A stretch of DNA of 64,000 nt, taken from assembly GCA_013423385.1 (NCBI GenBank), contig BLZA01000010.1, positions 372,001 to 436,000 of the forward strand. Direction: 5' to 3'. The first letter of the stretch is position 1. Each line of letters starts with the position of its first letter. Positions 1-12,049 of the stretch are shown here, in pieces. The DNA is from Naganishia liquefaciens (Eukaryota; Basidiomycota; Tremellomycetes; Filobasidiales; Filobasidiaceae). The translations under genes and the position numbers were made by a program. The notes beneath the pieces are model-generated. The model did not search any database and was not told the DNA's origin. It saw nothing but the letters and a program-made list of their open reading frames with translations.

Positions 1-497
1 CCGAGGGCAAAGCAAAGGAGCGTATATTCAGTTGCTGGTCTTTATGTCGATTAGCAGTGCGTCGCTGAGCGTGTCCTCATGATCTTTCGCCATTAGCTAC
101 GGAAGCCGTCTGACTCTGCTACTTATTGCGATATTTTTGTCGTGACCTTGAATTCTATGACACATGAAAAGTCGACGGGGTCGACGGAATCTCTCAGAGC
201 CTTCATGGGTTGAAGGATTTGATTAGGCGCTCCATACTGCCGCAATTTGGCCTCGAGAGTTGCCAGGGAGACAGCAGCATATCATTGTGAGACTAACGCA
301 AAAACCACATTACAGAGTATCAAATTATCGAGAAACACATATTATATAGCTTACGGGGAAGTAAGCAGTCCCAAGTCGTCTGGGCAAAAGAGAGGAATCG
401 AGGCCCCCTCAGGTCGTGTTTGTCGCGAATCGGGGCCTTTCAAGTAGGAATGTCCGTTCCATATTGAGCTTTCAAGTCAAGTGTAGGGTTCAACCGC
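1..497. other. Intergenic, no gene seen
   Basis: No reading frame with recognisable protein similarity. It lies downstream of the Kre9-like gene and probably holds its 3' UTR. Confidence 0.5.
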
Positions 498-1330
498 TCA
501 GAACAAGTTGAGGGCGGCTCCCGCGATGGCCATGACAATGCCTCCTCCGATAACAGCGTTCTGGGTTGCACCGCTCGAAGGGGAAGCGGCGGCGCTGCTG
601 GCGGTAGTACGAGCAGACGTTGTTCCGGAAGCTCCAGCCGAGGCTGAGGATCCACCACTGGTCGAGGCCCCAACGGCAGCCGTACCGGTCTGCTCGAGGG
701 GTGAGGTGGCGGTAGTTGCGGTCGGGTAGAGGGCACCCTGTTGCTTGATCGAGAAGGGCTGCGACGTGGCGTAGATGTCCGAGCTGTTCAGAATGTTGGT
801 CAATTCGATCACGTAATTATCACCAGCTCGTTGAACACTGGAAATATAGGCCGCATCAGAAACCGGGCCAGGAAACTTGCGCAAAGCCACTCACGGTTGA
901 ACAGTGAGGGCGGTGTTGTAACTGTCAACTAGAAATGACATCATCAGCGCAGAGCTCGCAGGATGATACCAAAGAACGACTTACCGACGGAGAACAGGGC
1001 AATCTTGCTGGTAAGGAGATTGGTGTCCGGGTTGTTCAGACTGTGGAGAATGTGAATCAACTTCCTATTCGAGAATCGGTCAGAATGCAACATACAACAC
1101 GGTGAACTGCTTCGGATCGGTACCCAGCCATCGAAGAGTGTTGCTCGAGTTGCTGCGAAGCGACATGACCGAGATCAGAACCCTCTTCCGACATCAAACG
1201 TTTGCCGCGTGGCTTACCCAACCCAGAAGATTTCCGATGATGGCGATACGATGCTCAACTCTGCAAGCGCACCAGAAACGGCCAAGCTAGCGGCGACGAC
1301 TGAAGCAGCAAGAGCCTTAAAGGAGACCAT
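498..1330 (-). CDS. Kre9/Knh1-like Ser/Thr-rich GPI-anchored cell-wall protein
   Basis: A secreted wall protein of the fungal Ser-Thr-rich GPI-anchored (Kre9/KNH domain) family; such proteins sit at the plasma membrane or wall and some support beta-1,6-glucan. The first exon encodes a signal peptide (starts MVSFKALAASVV, cleavage likely after ALA) followed at once by the domain, with the family pattern of a W-x-G end to the first strand. Later exons carry NSSNTLRW, a NPDTNLLTSKIALFSV segment, and the domain's last strand with SSDIYATSQPFSI. About 90 residues of Ser/Thr/Ala/Gly-rich stalk follow, then a hydrophobic C-terminal tail ending AALNLF, as expected of a GPI-attachment signal. Four short introns restore the frame. 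Total near 200 residues, normal for the family. What is seen: domain, stalk, both signals. Exact role in glucan assembly is inference. Confidence 0.85.
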
Positions 1331-1936
1331 TTCGAATTTCTGAACGTCTGGAAAGGGGTGAAGCTGCGAAACAGTGACGAATCAACGGAACTGCGGATTG
1401 GCGGGATCCATCGATCTGCGCACTCACCTGACAGGCACAGAAATGAGACTGGAAAGCGATGTGGACAGACTACTGAACTGAGGATCTGACTGACAATACA
1501 CGTCGGCAAGTATGTGAGAAAATAGCAAGGGTGGTGGTATGGTGTGATGTGCTGTGCTGCCGCTCTGCCAATCAGATTGCTATGCCGCCAAGACACCTCG
1601 GCAAGATCCGCGTTGCGCGCTAGTCAAAGTGGTTGAGCGAATTTCTATTCAACGGCGTTTGTCAGCTCGTTTGCCCATCCCATCGATGATGTGCGTAGCG
1701 TAGCTAGATCAACATGCTGTTCGGCGGTGACATTCCGGGTTGAACAGCTTGCTGCGGATTGACCTCCTGTGACCTTTGATTATTCAATAAAATGTTGGAC
1801 AATGTCTATAAACTTATAACCCAGCCTTTACACATATTCGCAATTTCGATTATTTGTTATCTGATTATCTGTGATTATGACTCTATGAATCTGGCTGCAT
1901 TGAGCCTTTTGTTTCCCGCCGTTGCCCTCTCAATCT
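1331..1936. other. Intergenic between two minus-strand genes
   Basis: Holds the promoter of the Kre9-like gene and the 3' end of the amidase gene. AT-rich near 1780-1950. No gene or clear motif seen. Confidence 0.5.
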
Positions 1937-4562
1937 TTACTTTAACGGATAAGTCAAGGATCCTGTTTGGGTGGCAGATATGATTCCGGCATCCTGCAAA
2001 AAACAGCACGATGAGCGCGCGCGCACGAGCGCAAGACCGAAGACGTTGTCCTTACCTGCAACCCTGCCGCAAGATCGAGCAAGACATAGTCACATCCCGG
2101 TCGAGCCATGATTGCAACGCTGACGGGGAGATACTCGACGTGGTTGGTGATGGTCGAGTTGTACGGAACTTGGGACAGAGGGATGGAGATTTCGGGACCT
2201 TCATGGAAAGGAGCGTAGGCTTCGTTGAAGATTCCGAAAGGCGGCTGGGGCGGGGCCTTGTACCCGTTCTGCACAAGGCACATCGGTGAGTTATAGTAAG
2301 GGCAAACCCTGAATTGACATACTCGATAAGAAGTAGTTCCCGTGTTGATGGGGTACAGGAACAGGGCATCAGTGCATGTTTCGTTGTCAGCCTTTAAGAC
2401 GTGAGTCGAGAAGAAGTCCTTGAAGACATTCTTCCTCCTGAGCTCCTCCTGGTAACCGGACTCGCCCCTTTGTCGCCCGTAAGCCCATCGGACAGCAGGC
2501 TGTGAGTCAATGAAAGGGGTTCGCCCATCGTGCTGAGAGGCGTAATCCTCGAACCAAGGCTTGCCAAAGTTGGTCCACTGGAAAGGATCCGTCAGCCCTG
2601 ATTGTCACGCTCATATATCGTGATATCGACTTGCCTGGTAATAGCCGATCAAAGTAGGATAAGTCTCGTTGAGGAATAGAGGGATCGTCTGCTGGACCTG
2701 GTCCATTGTTCCACTCGAGTTCCAGATGTCAGCAAAGGAGCGGGTGTCGATCGACGCATTCAAGTAGGTTTGCAGAGAGTCAATAAACGAATCGTAAATC
2801 GGCTGAGCACCGGGATTGGCGTCGGCAGGTAGCGGGAAGTAATCGTTGGGAACAAAGATGGTCTGTGAGGCGCTCCGCTTAGCAGCTAGGAGCGCAGGAG
2901 CGATAGACTTGAAAGGGAACATACCTTGGGCTTTTGTCCGTAAGACTCGAACCTGTCACCGTACCAGGCCTTTCCGAACTCGGCGAACTCCTTCGCGTCT
3001 CGAGTCAGGAATCCAGCAGTGTCCAAAGGAGCGCTCATGGGCATGACGCCTTCCAGGGAGATGGCCGTGTGGGAGGGTCGAATACCGAAAGCACCGTTGT
3101 TGGCGGCCGGGTCTCGGACAGAGCCGCCACTGAACGATACCGGATAAGCGTATGGCCACTGTTGAACCCGCATTACTTACGTATCTGATCCGATTGTAAC
3201 ATCTACCCAGTCGTAAGCACCGATACTGGCGCCACTACCGGCGGAAGATGTAGAAGGATCCATGTACCCATCTCCACGGATGTTGAAAGGACTGAACTGA
3301 TCTTGCCAGTCTGCGGTTGGGGTCTCGCCGTTCGCGAATTGCGATGTCTTGACTTTGCCAATAATCACAGCGCCCTACGTGATTTGTGTTCAGCAGTTCG
3401 CCGGACTTCACCACTTCACCCTTGACATAGACACATACCTGGTCGATAAGTCGCTGAATGGAAACCGCCGTGACGTTTCTCGGCTCATACGTAAGCCAGT
3501 AAGCACGGTTTCCGAGTCCACTTGGAACACCGGCGACATCGTAAAGGTCCTTGACTGCCACTCGAACGCCTTCGAGCGGACGAGGATCGGCCAAGTACTT
3601 GGTGTACAGTCGTGAGGGCACCGGGATGGAAATAGTGTTCATGCCGTCCACTTGCGCAGCGAGTGGACAGAAGCTTTGCCCATCCGCGAAGGGAATAAGC
3701 GGCGTTGTGAAGGCTTGCTCCTGGTCCCGGTAGAGTCGGAACACCTCGGTCAAGTCTACGGTATCGCTTGAAGCATTGTATGATGCGATGTATGGTCCCG
3801 CAGGTACCTGGAGATTGAATTAGTTTCTGATCTGGATCACCGACCCGCTAGACTTACATCCTGTCCTGAAACAGTTTTGATATCGATACCTTGAAGGCTT
3901 CCTTGGGTCTGAGCGGTGCTGAGAACAACAGAAATCCCCCAGTGGGTCGAGAGACACTCATGGAGATCAGATGAGAAGCTGATTGGACTGTCGGACTTCA
4001 GGAGAATGGCTGGATAGGGATGCCGGGATCAGTCATACGGGCATAGAGCTACCTTTGCTTGTCAACGCATACTTTGCATGAAAGCCTAAGCGAAAATTGC
4101 GATTAGTATGGGAGCTATGTCTGTTGATTTGATTCGAACACTTACCTCGTTCCAAACGTCGTCGGCCGAGAGGTATTTCGAAACGGCATCGCCCATGGTG
4201 TCGCAGGTCACCTGGCTTTGACCCGTTACGTCAAAGGCAGTGACAGGCATGATGGCTCCGCCGACCTCTTGCTTCAATGAACCGCGTCCATTCGCAGATA
4301 GACTATATTTCTTAAACTTGTCTCCGGCAGGAGAGATGTAGATCTTGTCGTCCGTACCATCCTGGATGCTGAAAGTGTAGGAAGTCTGTTCAATCGAGAT
4401 GCCGACGGGTGCTAGGTCGCCCCTGACGTTGAGTCTGTTGGTGCTGGACAACGAGCGGAGTGAGTTCCGGGCTTGGAATTGGTAGTTTTCATTTCCTGCG
4501 GGGCCTGAAGCGAGGGTGGATGCCGACAACGAGGCGACAAGGGCAAGACGAAGGAATGACAT
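1937..4562 (-). CDS. Secreted amidase-signature enzyme with extra N-terminal domain
   Basis: Member of the amidase signature superfamily (Ser-cisSer-Lys hydrolases of amides). The protein starts with a signal peptide ([19 protein letters not shown]). Roughly 200 residues of a separate N-terminal region follow, of the type found fused to secreted fungal amidases. The amidase core begins at [17 protein letters not shown], whose Lys matches the catalytic Lys. [11 protein letters not shown] follows, and then the signature with [14 protein letters not shown] and, after an intron, [19 protein letters not shown], which supplies the serines and the glycine-rich loop. The last exon, joined at GLQ|DAG, ends about 18 residues later. 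Many short introns. The substrate cannot be told from sequence; an extracellular role is inferred from the signal peptide. An 11-12-bp TATATA run about 65 bases upstream is the likely core promoter. Confidence 0.85.
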
Positions 4563-5657
4563 GGCGAGGTGTCGTGAGCTCCGAAGTCATTAGCGGCCTG
4601 CTTTGTGAGCTCACCATTCACTACCTATATATATATACAATTCCGATCAGGCACGAGTTTTGCAGACGCTTGCCTGACGCTGCTTCTCGTGACCGCTATC
4701 CTGCTTTCGGGCTCCTTTGCGTCTCGTTATCGGGTGGATGGTGATTAGTGGCCTGCAAATGTTGCAGAAGAATCCAGGGTCCGGTGAATTTCCTTGACTG
4801 TGGGCTTTGTTCAGGCCCTGACTTTGTCGGGGTAACGGTGAAATAACTGTGAGCGTATCTTAGCAGTTATCTTAGCTTCTATCAGGCTCGGTTTGACGCT
4901 CATGTCCGACAAAACCGTGCGTTATCTTGAATTGGAAGCAACGATCCCGCTCGTTTGGATATTCGTGATCGAGAGGTGAGACTTTCTGAGCTTCTTTCTG
5001 GGGTAGTCAGCTGGGTAGTCAAGCTGGTAAGTCACCTGGGCAATGCTTGTAAACAGCTTTGTAAACTATGATGTGATGAGTGTAGGATGTGGAATGCAAT
5101 GTCTGAGCTGATCTTCGTTCACAGTCAGTATCGCGGGACCTGACCTCAATGTTCCTAAGAAAAAGTTGTGGACACGCCTGCGGGAGCACGATGTTTTACG
5201 CCTGCCCCGAACTGTGAAATATTAATGACGAACCGAAGAATGGCTTGACCTTCGTCAGCTGTTCTGCGTACACTGCCATCGAGAGCTCGGTCGAGACGAG
5301 ATGAGGAACGCGACTATGAGGCGAAGACGGACGAAGATTTTCAGAATAGCAGATGCGAATGATTGCCAAATGACTCCCAAACAGCTTGCGAACCGCCTGG
5401 AGATTGCCTGAAAACGATCTTTTAGTCACGCACTAGTTGTCGCCGGCTGTCGCTACCTGTAAGCGAGATCTTCAATGCCCAACCTGCCAACCCAATGCTC
5501 AGTCAAAAGGCACTAGATTTCAAACGTTGACGTTGAAGATCTTGCACACTCCTTGGTCATGAATGCTGAGTACATTTTCGTCAGGTGACAACTGGCTTCA
5601 TCATGTTCAGCCACTCTGTAACTGTTCAGCCCTGTGACCTTCTGATATTGAATGCCG
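4563..5657. other. Intergenic, 1.1 kb
   Basis: Promoter side of the amidase gene and 3' side of UFD2. Apart from the TATA run at its left edge I see no gene; the short open frames have no recognisable content. Confidence 0.5.
4626..4637 (-). promoter_or_regulatory. TATA element of the amidase gene
   Basis: An alternating TA run of 12 bases, 64 bases upstream of the amidase start codon on the minus strand. Position fits a short-leader core promoter; function is inferred. Confidence 0.5.
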
Positions 5658-8600
5658 TCAAAGCTCATCGACCTCCATGGGCGTATCCTCTGCAAGGCTT
5701 CCCTTCATTCCTTGACTATGGCCCTCGGCGATCCATGCGTCAATCTTCTGTTTCAGCTCGATATCGGGAATGCAGTCTTCCAGTTTCAGTCTGCGGAAAG
5801 AGCGGATTAGGATCGCTTCTTCGTTTCAAATGTTGGAACCTACGGCTGATTGCTGAACGGATCAAACGGTTTTTGTAAAAGCACCGCACGGATTGTCGAA
5901 CGGTCGATAGTAACCCTTGATACTGGGAGAATCACGGGGTCTTTCATCAGTGTGGCCATCAATGGGTCTGAGTGCCGTGCAAGATCAGCTAGGATCCACC
6001 GAGGCTCAAGGCCAGGTAACATACCGACAAACTCGTCCGGAATCTCTCGCTCATCCTCGATCTCTATTGTCGCCTTTGCCTCCTCGACTTTGGCGATAAA
6101 CGTCAACAGGCTCTCAATCTCACGGTCAATAAGAATCCCGCGATTCTTCAAGATCCGTGCGAGCTTTTCAAATGTCGCTTTGGAATAACTTCGTCCGTCG
6201 TTGGCGACCGCTCGGATAAATTCTGGGCTCTGCCCGAGGTTGATGTAGATCTGGGTGATATCTGCGAGCAGATCTTTCGGTTTAAATGCAAATTTTTCCG
6301 GTTCGGCGACTTTCAGATCTTGCATTTTCGGGCCTACAAGAGTAACGACATTTTCATCCAGCGTCGCCGCGAGTCGGTCGACGATTTCGGGCGTGAGGAA
6401 CGGCTCTTTCGTGGTAGCGGTGAATTCCTTGATGAGCTGGACGTGCGATCGTCCTTGATGTGTATGGAAGGGAGCACTAGATTCCGCCTGCTGCAGCTGA
6501 GATTCGAGATCCTTGCGTTCCTCCTCCGATTTGGCATTCCATTCTTCCTGATTGGCCATGGCTTGCTGTACGCTATGAATCGTCGCCAATTTCGACAAGG
6601 ATTCGTCGAGATGATATGTCGTGTCGCTCATGAGCAGATTCACGAACCGGATAAACAGCTCAAAGTCGTCCTTGCGTGCCTGCGTGAACGCGTCGCGCTG
6701 CAGTGGGTTGTCCCACATGGCTTTGAAGATGGCATCAATGTCGCGACGAATATTAAACTTGTCATAAAACTGTGTACTCGCACCCGTGATTTCGACATCG
6801 ATGAAGAATCGGACGAGCGTCGGCATGAGGTAGTGGCTCGCCAAAGGGTGGTAGATAAGGGTCTCGTACAGGATGCCCCGACGGAAATACCCCGTCGGCT
6901 GAACGCCCGCAGCGAGAATGCCCATGAATTTGGCTTTCAAGAAGGGGTTGTTCACGTAGTTGGGCGAGAGGAAGGTGAGGATGAATGTAACGATCGTGTC
7001 CTTGTCCGTCTTGTCGAGCGTATCAGGTGGCGCCCATCGGATAATGAATTCCAAGTACTCGGCTACGTTTTCGATGAGGTATTCCGGCAACATCTTGAAC
7101 TCCCGAGGTGCTTCGGCGGGTAGCGGCAAGCTGATCATAGTGACAGGGTACCGATGCGTCGGATCCACGAGTCGAATGAGCCACGTCATGCTGAAGCAGA
7201 GGAAGGCGACGTTACGCTGGATCAACTCTTTCGAGAGCAGTTGCGTGTCGTATGCCGCCACCGACGCACGCAAAATGTCAATCTCGCCCTTGAACCGCTG
7301 AATTGCCGCCTCGCCTTGTAAAGCTTGTGGCGTCCCGCTGCCCCAGCTGGCGCGCTGGGCCTCAAGCCTGCGCAAGTCCTTCTTGATCTCGTACACGTTT
7401 TTGGAGGCGCGTTCGCGATTGCTGATTGTCTTGTTCATGCCAACGTGTTGGTACGCGTTGAGGAGGAAGAACAAATCGGAGATGAAAGGCGACGTCGTTT
7501 TGCCAGCATCGCTGCCGTGCTCCACCTGCGCGCGATACTCGTCGTACTCGGCCTGTGTCGCCTTTATCTTTGTCTCCTCGCGCACGTCCACCTTGCTCCC
7601 CTTGCGCTCATAGTATCCGCCATCGATCCGATCGAGCTTGGAATACGTCACATCCAACACGGGCTCAAAGAGCCGCAGGAGGATCGCCTGCAAATTGACC
7701 ATGAATCCATCACTCGCGACTGTCTTTGGGTCCACGCGCATTCCGGAACGCTTGACGTTGCGCTGCAGGGCGACGCCGATATAATCGAGCAAGCCCTCTC
7801 GGCTCGTAGGCGAGGCGCGAATGAGCGCATTGTATACTTTGAAGAGCTCGTCCTGCAGTTGGGCGAGACTGGCGCGCAGGCCGGCCTGATTAGCTTCGAT
7901 ATCGGCCTTTGTGCGTTCGTCGGGCTTGGAAAAGTACGTCTTCCACACACTGGGCTGAATGGCGGGAAAGGGAATTTCAGCGGCCGGGGTCTATCGAGTC
8001 TCCCGTCAAACCCACCCATTCCCGCGGAAAGACGCTTAACCGCGTCAATGGCCCCAAGAGCGAAAACCACTCGACCTGCTCTGGCGCGGCGCTCGCGAGG
8101 AAAAAGACAGCTAGTGAGGGCACGAGTTGTGCGATTCCCTTGACGCTGACGAGTACCTCGAGCGCGCCGATCCATTTACGCCATTCGCCACCGACGAGAT
8201 CGACGGGCGGCTGGACTTGGAAGAATGATTGGAAGAGGTGGGAGAGAATCGATTCGAGGATCGGCGAGAGGGCAGCGGGGTCGGACGTGAATCGTGCCGA
8301 AAGATCGGTGAGGAACTGCGGCAGGGACGACGGCGGGAGGGGAACGCTCGGCTGTGCGGCTGAGGTGGACGAGGTGAGGGGATCGTAGATTGGATTGTTT
8401 GATGTCGCTGATAGGAGGATCGGCAAGAACTCTGCAGGTCCTGCTGGGCGGCTGTGGCACAAGGGGGTCGGTCAAGCCTCCTTGCGCTCGAAACACAGTC
8501 GCGCGACTCACCCTTCCGGCTGTGGGAACATGCCTGGATCTTCCAACGTATACCCCACATAACTGACCACGAGCTCCCTCACCGCTTCCCACGTTGCTTT

Positions 8601-9365
8601 CCACTGCTGCCCTTCCTGTTCTTTCCACCCTTGTGCAGCAGAAACTTTCCCATACTCTCGTTGCGCGGCGTAGAGACGTGTCCAGCAAGCGGCGAGGTAT
8701 TCAAATGTTGTGCTGTTCCCCGCTTGCGAGGGATCAAGGGAGAGACGCGCAATGAGGAGGGTGTCGATTTGTGACGGTGATGTTGTGGGAATCGTGTCTG
8801 GTGCGGAAGCGGTGAGTTCTTCCGCGAGGGAGGAAAGATAGATTCGCGGCGGGTTGGAGCGCGTTGCATTGTCGTGCTAGAAGACCGTTAATGCATGTGA
8901 TCACATCAGACATGAAGGGTGTACTTACAGACAAGGAAACATCCAGGATTTCGCCAATCTTGTCGCACTCCCACTCGAGATACGGCACCTTTTTCACCGC
9001 CGTCGTCGTCGCAGTCCGAGCTACTGGCACAGGCGACGCGCGCGCAGAGGAAGCCTGCGGTGCGTTGACGACCGGCGTCGGTTTCACCTGCGGCACGGGA
9101 CTCTTTGATACGGAAGGTCCCGAAGCCGGGGAAGCCGTCGCCGCGGTGAGTCTATTAAGTGCAGATTCCGGACGCGATTGTGTTGATGGATGCGCAGAAG
9201 ACAAAGCCTGGGATGACGATTGATCGTCTTGTGATGCGGACTGAGCCATGGCGCGTTGCATCGCGGCGATGCGCTTTGCGCGCATCTGCGGGAGGGTGAT
9301 CAGTATGGGCAGCACGAGAGATGTGAGGGACTGACTCGTTCTGCGTCTGGTATCTCGTCGGACAT
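5658..9365 (-). CDS. UFD2: Ubiquitin chain elongation factor E4 (Ufd2), U-box ligase
   Basis: E4 enzyme that extends ubiquitin chains on substrates delivered by Cdc48/p97 for proteasomal degradation. The start MSDEIPDAER is spliced to MRAKRIAAMQRAMAQS, the usual Ufd2 N-terminal basic helix. A Ser/Pro-rich linker follows, then the large Ufd2 core (one exon of about 700 codons with GMLCF-type repeats, for example IGVALQRNVKR and VRFFIDVEITGAST). The C-terminal U-box reads EFVDPLMATLMKDPVILP, then RVTIDRSTI and, in the last exon, LKLEDCIPDIELKQKIDAW. Length near 1,050 residues is normal. The U-box is interrupted by a 57-nt intron at 5968-6024 which has no stop in frame. The gene is head to head with HEM14 across 190 bases. 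Confidence 0.95.
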
Positions 9366-9555
9366 GATGGCTATGCTGGTGCTTGATTGCCATTCAGACA
9401 AGAAGAACGAGCAAAGACGTGACCAGAAGACGCCCGCTGACCAAGTCTCGTCGTAGTCTCGTCCCGCCGATCGAGTCGAGTACACGTCATCCCGTCCGAG
9501 AAATGCATGTGGCCGTCCAAGTCTCCCCGTCCGTTCAAACTCTCCCTGCTCCAGC
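9366..9555. promoter_or_regulatory. Shared divergent promoter UFD2/HEM14
   Basis: Only 190 bases separate the two start codons, so both 5' UTRs and promoters must share this stretch. No TATA box is evident. Confidence 0.6.
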
Positions 9556-11481
9556 ATGCCGCCCGTTCATCACATCACCATCCTCGGCGGAGGTCTCACA
9601 GGTCTCACAACAGCTTACCGTCTCGCCCGCTTGCTCAAGACTCTTCCGCCCTCGGAGCATGGCGCGCATCGCGACACAAAGGTAACGCTTCTCGAAAAGA
9701 GCGGGCGCATTGGCGGATGGGTCAACTCGCGTGAATGCGACGTGGATGTGCAGACGGACGGGGACATGAAGAGTGTACGGATCATGTTGGAGGCTGGTCC
9801 GAGGAGTATACGGCCCAAAGGTAGCGCCGGGGCGGCGTATATGCTCAAGCTCGTAAGCTCTTCAATTCGAAATTTCATCGGTTCCCCGCAAAGTCCTGAT
9901 CTCTGATATCTGATCGATAGATCCAAGACCTAGGTCTACAATCCGAGATTCTCTCGGTACCCCTCGACCATCCATCCGCACGCAACCGCTTCATCCTCTC
10001 GCGCACCAGCAACGCACTCGTCCGTCTTCCCTCTGGCATCACCGACGTCCTCGGCCTTGGCTCCGGCTCATCCACCATCACAGGCCCCGACGGCAAGCCG
10101 ATCCGAGCCACAGACACCGTCGAAGAGGGGAACCTCCGCAAAATCCTCCGAAGCGGGATCTTGGCGGACCTATGGCGCGCAAAGAATCCCCCACCCACGG
10201 TCCCGCATGACGCACAAGGCACAAGGGATACCTCGATCCACGCCCTTGTTTCATCGACGTTGGGTCCGCGCGTGGGGAACAGCCTCATCAGCGCCATGGT
10301 CCATGGTATCTGGGCGGCCGACTCGCGCGGTTTGAGCGTGCGCAGTACGTTTCCTGTCCTGTGGGATGCCATGTTTGGGCGCGCAAAGGCCGGTGGCGGG
10401 ACGGGTTCGCTCGTGTGGAATCTCGTATCGTCGGGGTTGTTTGCCGGGAGGAGGGCCAAGACGGATGCGGAGGAGGAAAGGGCGAGGGAAGAGCGCGACG
10501 CGTGGGCGTCGTTGGGTGCGCTTGATGCGGAGCGTAAGAAATGGAGCGTCTATGGATTAAAGGGCGGATTGGGGATCTTGACCGAGAGAATACAAGTTGC
10601 GGCGCGCGAGGCGGGCGTGACCATCAAAACGGGATGCGATGTCGGACGCGTACGTCATACCGAGACGGGCAAAGTCACGGTAAGCCAAGGGGTGGCGTTT
10701 CACGCGCGCGGCAAGAGACGCCGGGCTGACCACTCGATCGCAGATCTCGCTCGACGGCGAAACTCACGAAACGGATCTGGTGATATCGACGCTCAACCCA
10801 TCCACGCTCGATACGCTCCTCGGGCCCGACCAACGTCTCCCGCATCTCTCGGCAAACCCAACAACGAGCGTCGGCCTCGTCAACATTGTCTATCCTCTCC
10901 CGTCGCATCGTATCCACCCGGACGGATTCGGATACCTCATTCCACGCGCGCCCGAAGACGACGGCCTTGTCGTAAGCCAGCCGAGCATTCCCAACGAGGG
11001 CGGCATCCTGGGCGTCGTCTTTGATTCCACGACGTTACCCTCCGACCCGACCCCGGACGCACGCGAATACGTCACCAAGCTAACCATTATGCTCGGCGGT
11101 CCTCACTGGCGCACAAAGGATGATATCCCACGCGACCCGGACGCCCTCGTCCCGCTCGCACTTGCCCATCTCGCACGCGTGTTCCCGACGGTACGCGACG
11201 TCCGACCCGTCATCACCCGATCATGGATCCAACGTGAATGTATCCCGACATACACGCCGGGCCATGGGTCACGTCTGCGGAACCTGCACGAACACATCTC
11301 GCGCGGCGCATGGGCCGACAAGATGATCGTCGCCGGAAGTGGGTATGGCGGTGTGGGCGTGAATGATTGTGTCGGCGGTGCTGAGGGCGTTGTACGTGCG
11401 CTCGGGAGGCAATGGCGGGGGGAGGGGGAAGGCGGGGATAAGGTGGTGACGGGGTTGGAGAGGTGGGAAGGGTGGGAGTGA
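9556..11481 (+). CDS. HEM14: Protoporphyrinogen oxidase
   Basis: FAD enzyme of the mitochondrial inner membrane that oxidises protoporphyrinogen IX to protoporphyrin IX, the next-to-last step of haem synthesis. The N-terminus has the dinucleotide-binding motif ITILGGGLTGLTTAYRL and then KVTLLEKSGRIGGWV, typical of the monoamine-oxidase/PPO fold. LEAGPRSIRP matches the conserved substrate-side segment, and ALVSSTLGPRVGNSLISAMVHGIWAAD the middle helix block. Later exons give TDLVISTLNPSTLDTLLG and the C-terminal VAGSGYGGVGVNDCVGGAEG, which closes the FAD site. Introns follow the first exon (after the MLKL segment) and the KVT segment near 10679. Length about 600 residues, somewhat long but within the fungal range. 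The start was chosen as the first Met before the Rossmann motif. Confidence 0.95.
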
Positions 11482-12049
11482 CGGCGGGGATCAATGTCAG
11501 CTTCCATGTCTGTACATATGCTATGCGATATATATGTGCGGAATGGTCATCGGACAGGGATATACGAGAATCCTTGTTCACGCCGTGGCGAGCTTGCGAC
11601 ACTTGGAACACGCGCTGATCTGATGCATGACAAGGCACGACGACGATGCCCGGATCGGACGCGACTCGCGTGACCGCATGCATGGCCCTCTGAATAATCC
11701 CGGCGGCCGTGACCGAGCGCTCGGCCTCCACCCCTTCTTTTCCGGGGTTCGTCGCCTCGGCGCGGCGGCAAGGTGAAACGGAAACGCGGGGCGGGGGCGG
11801 GGGGGCTCACTCAGGGCGGGCGAAGAAAGGGACAGACTGCGCACGGACAGGCACAGACAGGGACGGCAGGCTGGACGACACGACATTGCGTTGCGTTGCG
11901 TTGGTGGATGACGCGAATTGGCCGAGGCGCATAGTCGCGGGGCGCGGACGATCATCATCATCTTGGGGATATCATTTGCTATAATCGACCAGCAAGCACG
12001 GGGTGTGCTCTATACGCCAGAGGAAAACCGCCCCTCCAGAGAAAACACA
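11482..12049. other. Intergenic between HEM14 and the SGNH esterase
   Basis: Holds the HEM14 3' end and the promoter of the next gene. It includes a G-rich stretch near 11788-11808 with runs of five and seven G. No gene recognised. Confidence 0.5.

Noticed and set aside
6320-8143. Two plus-strand open frames of about 270 codons each
   Set aside because: They are antisense shadows of the UFD2 coding exon; composition is a reverse-strand image and no domain is recognisable.
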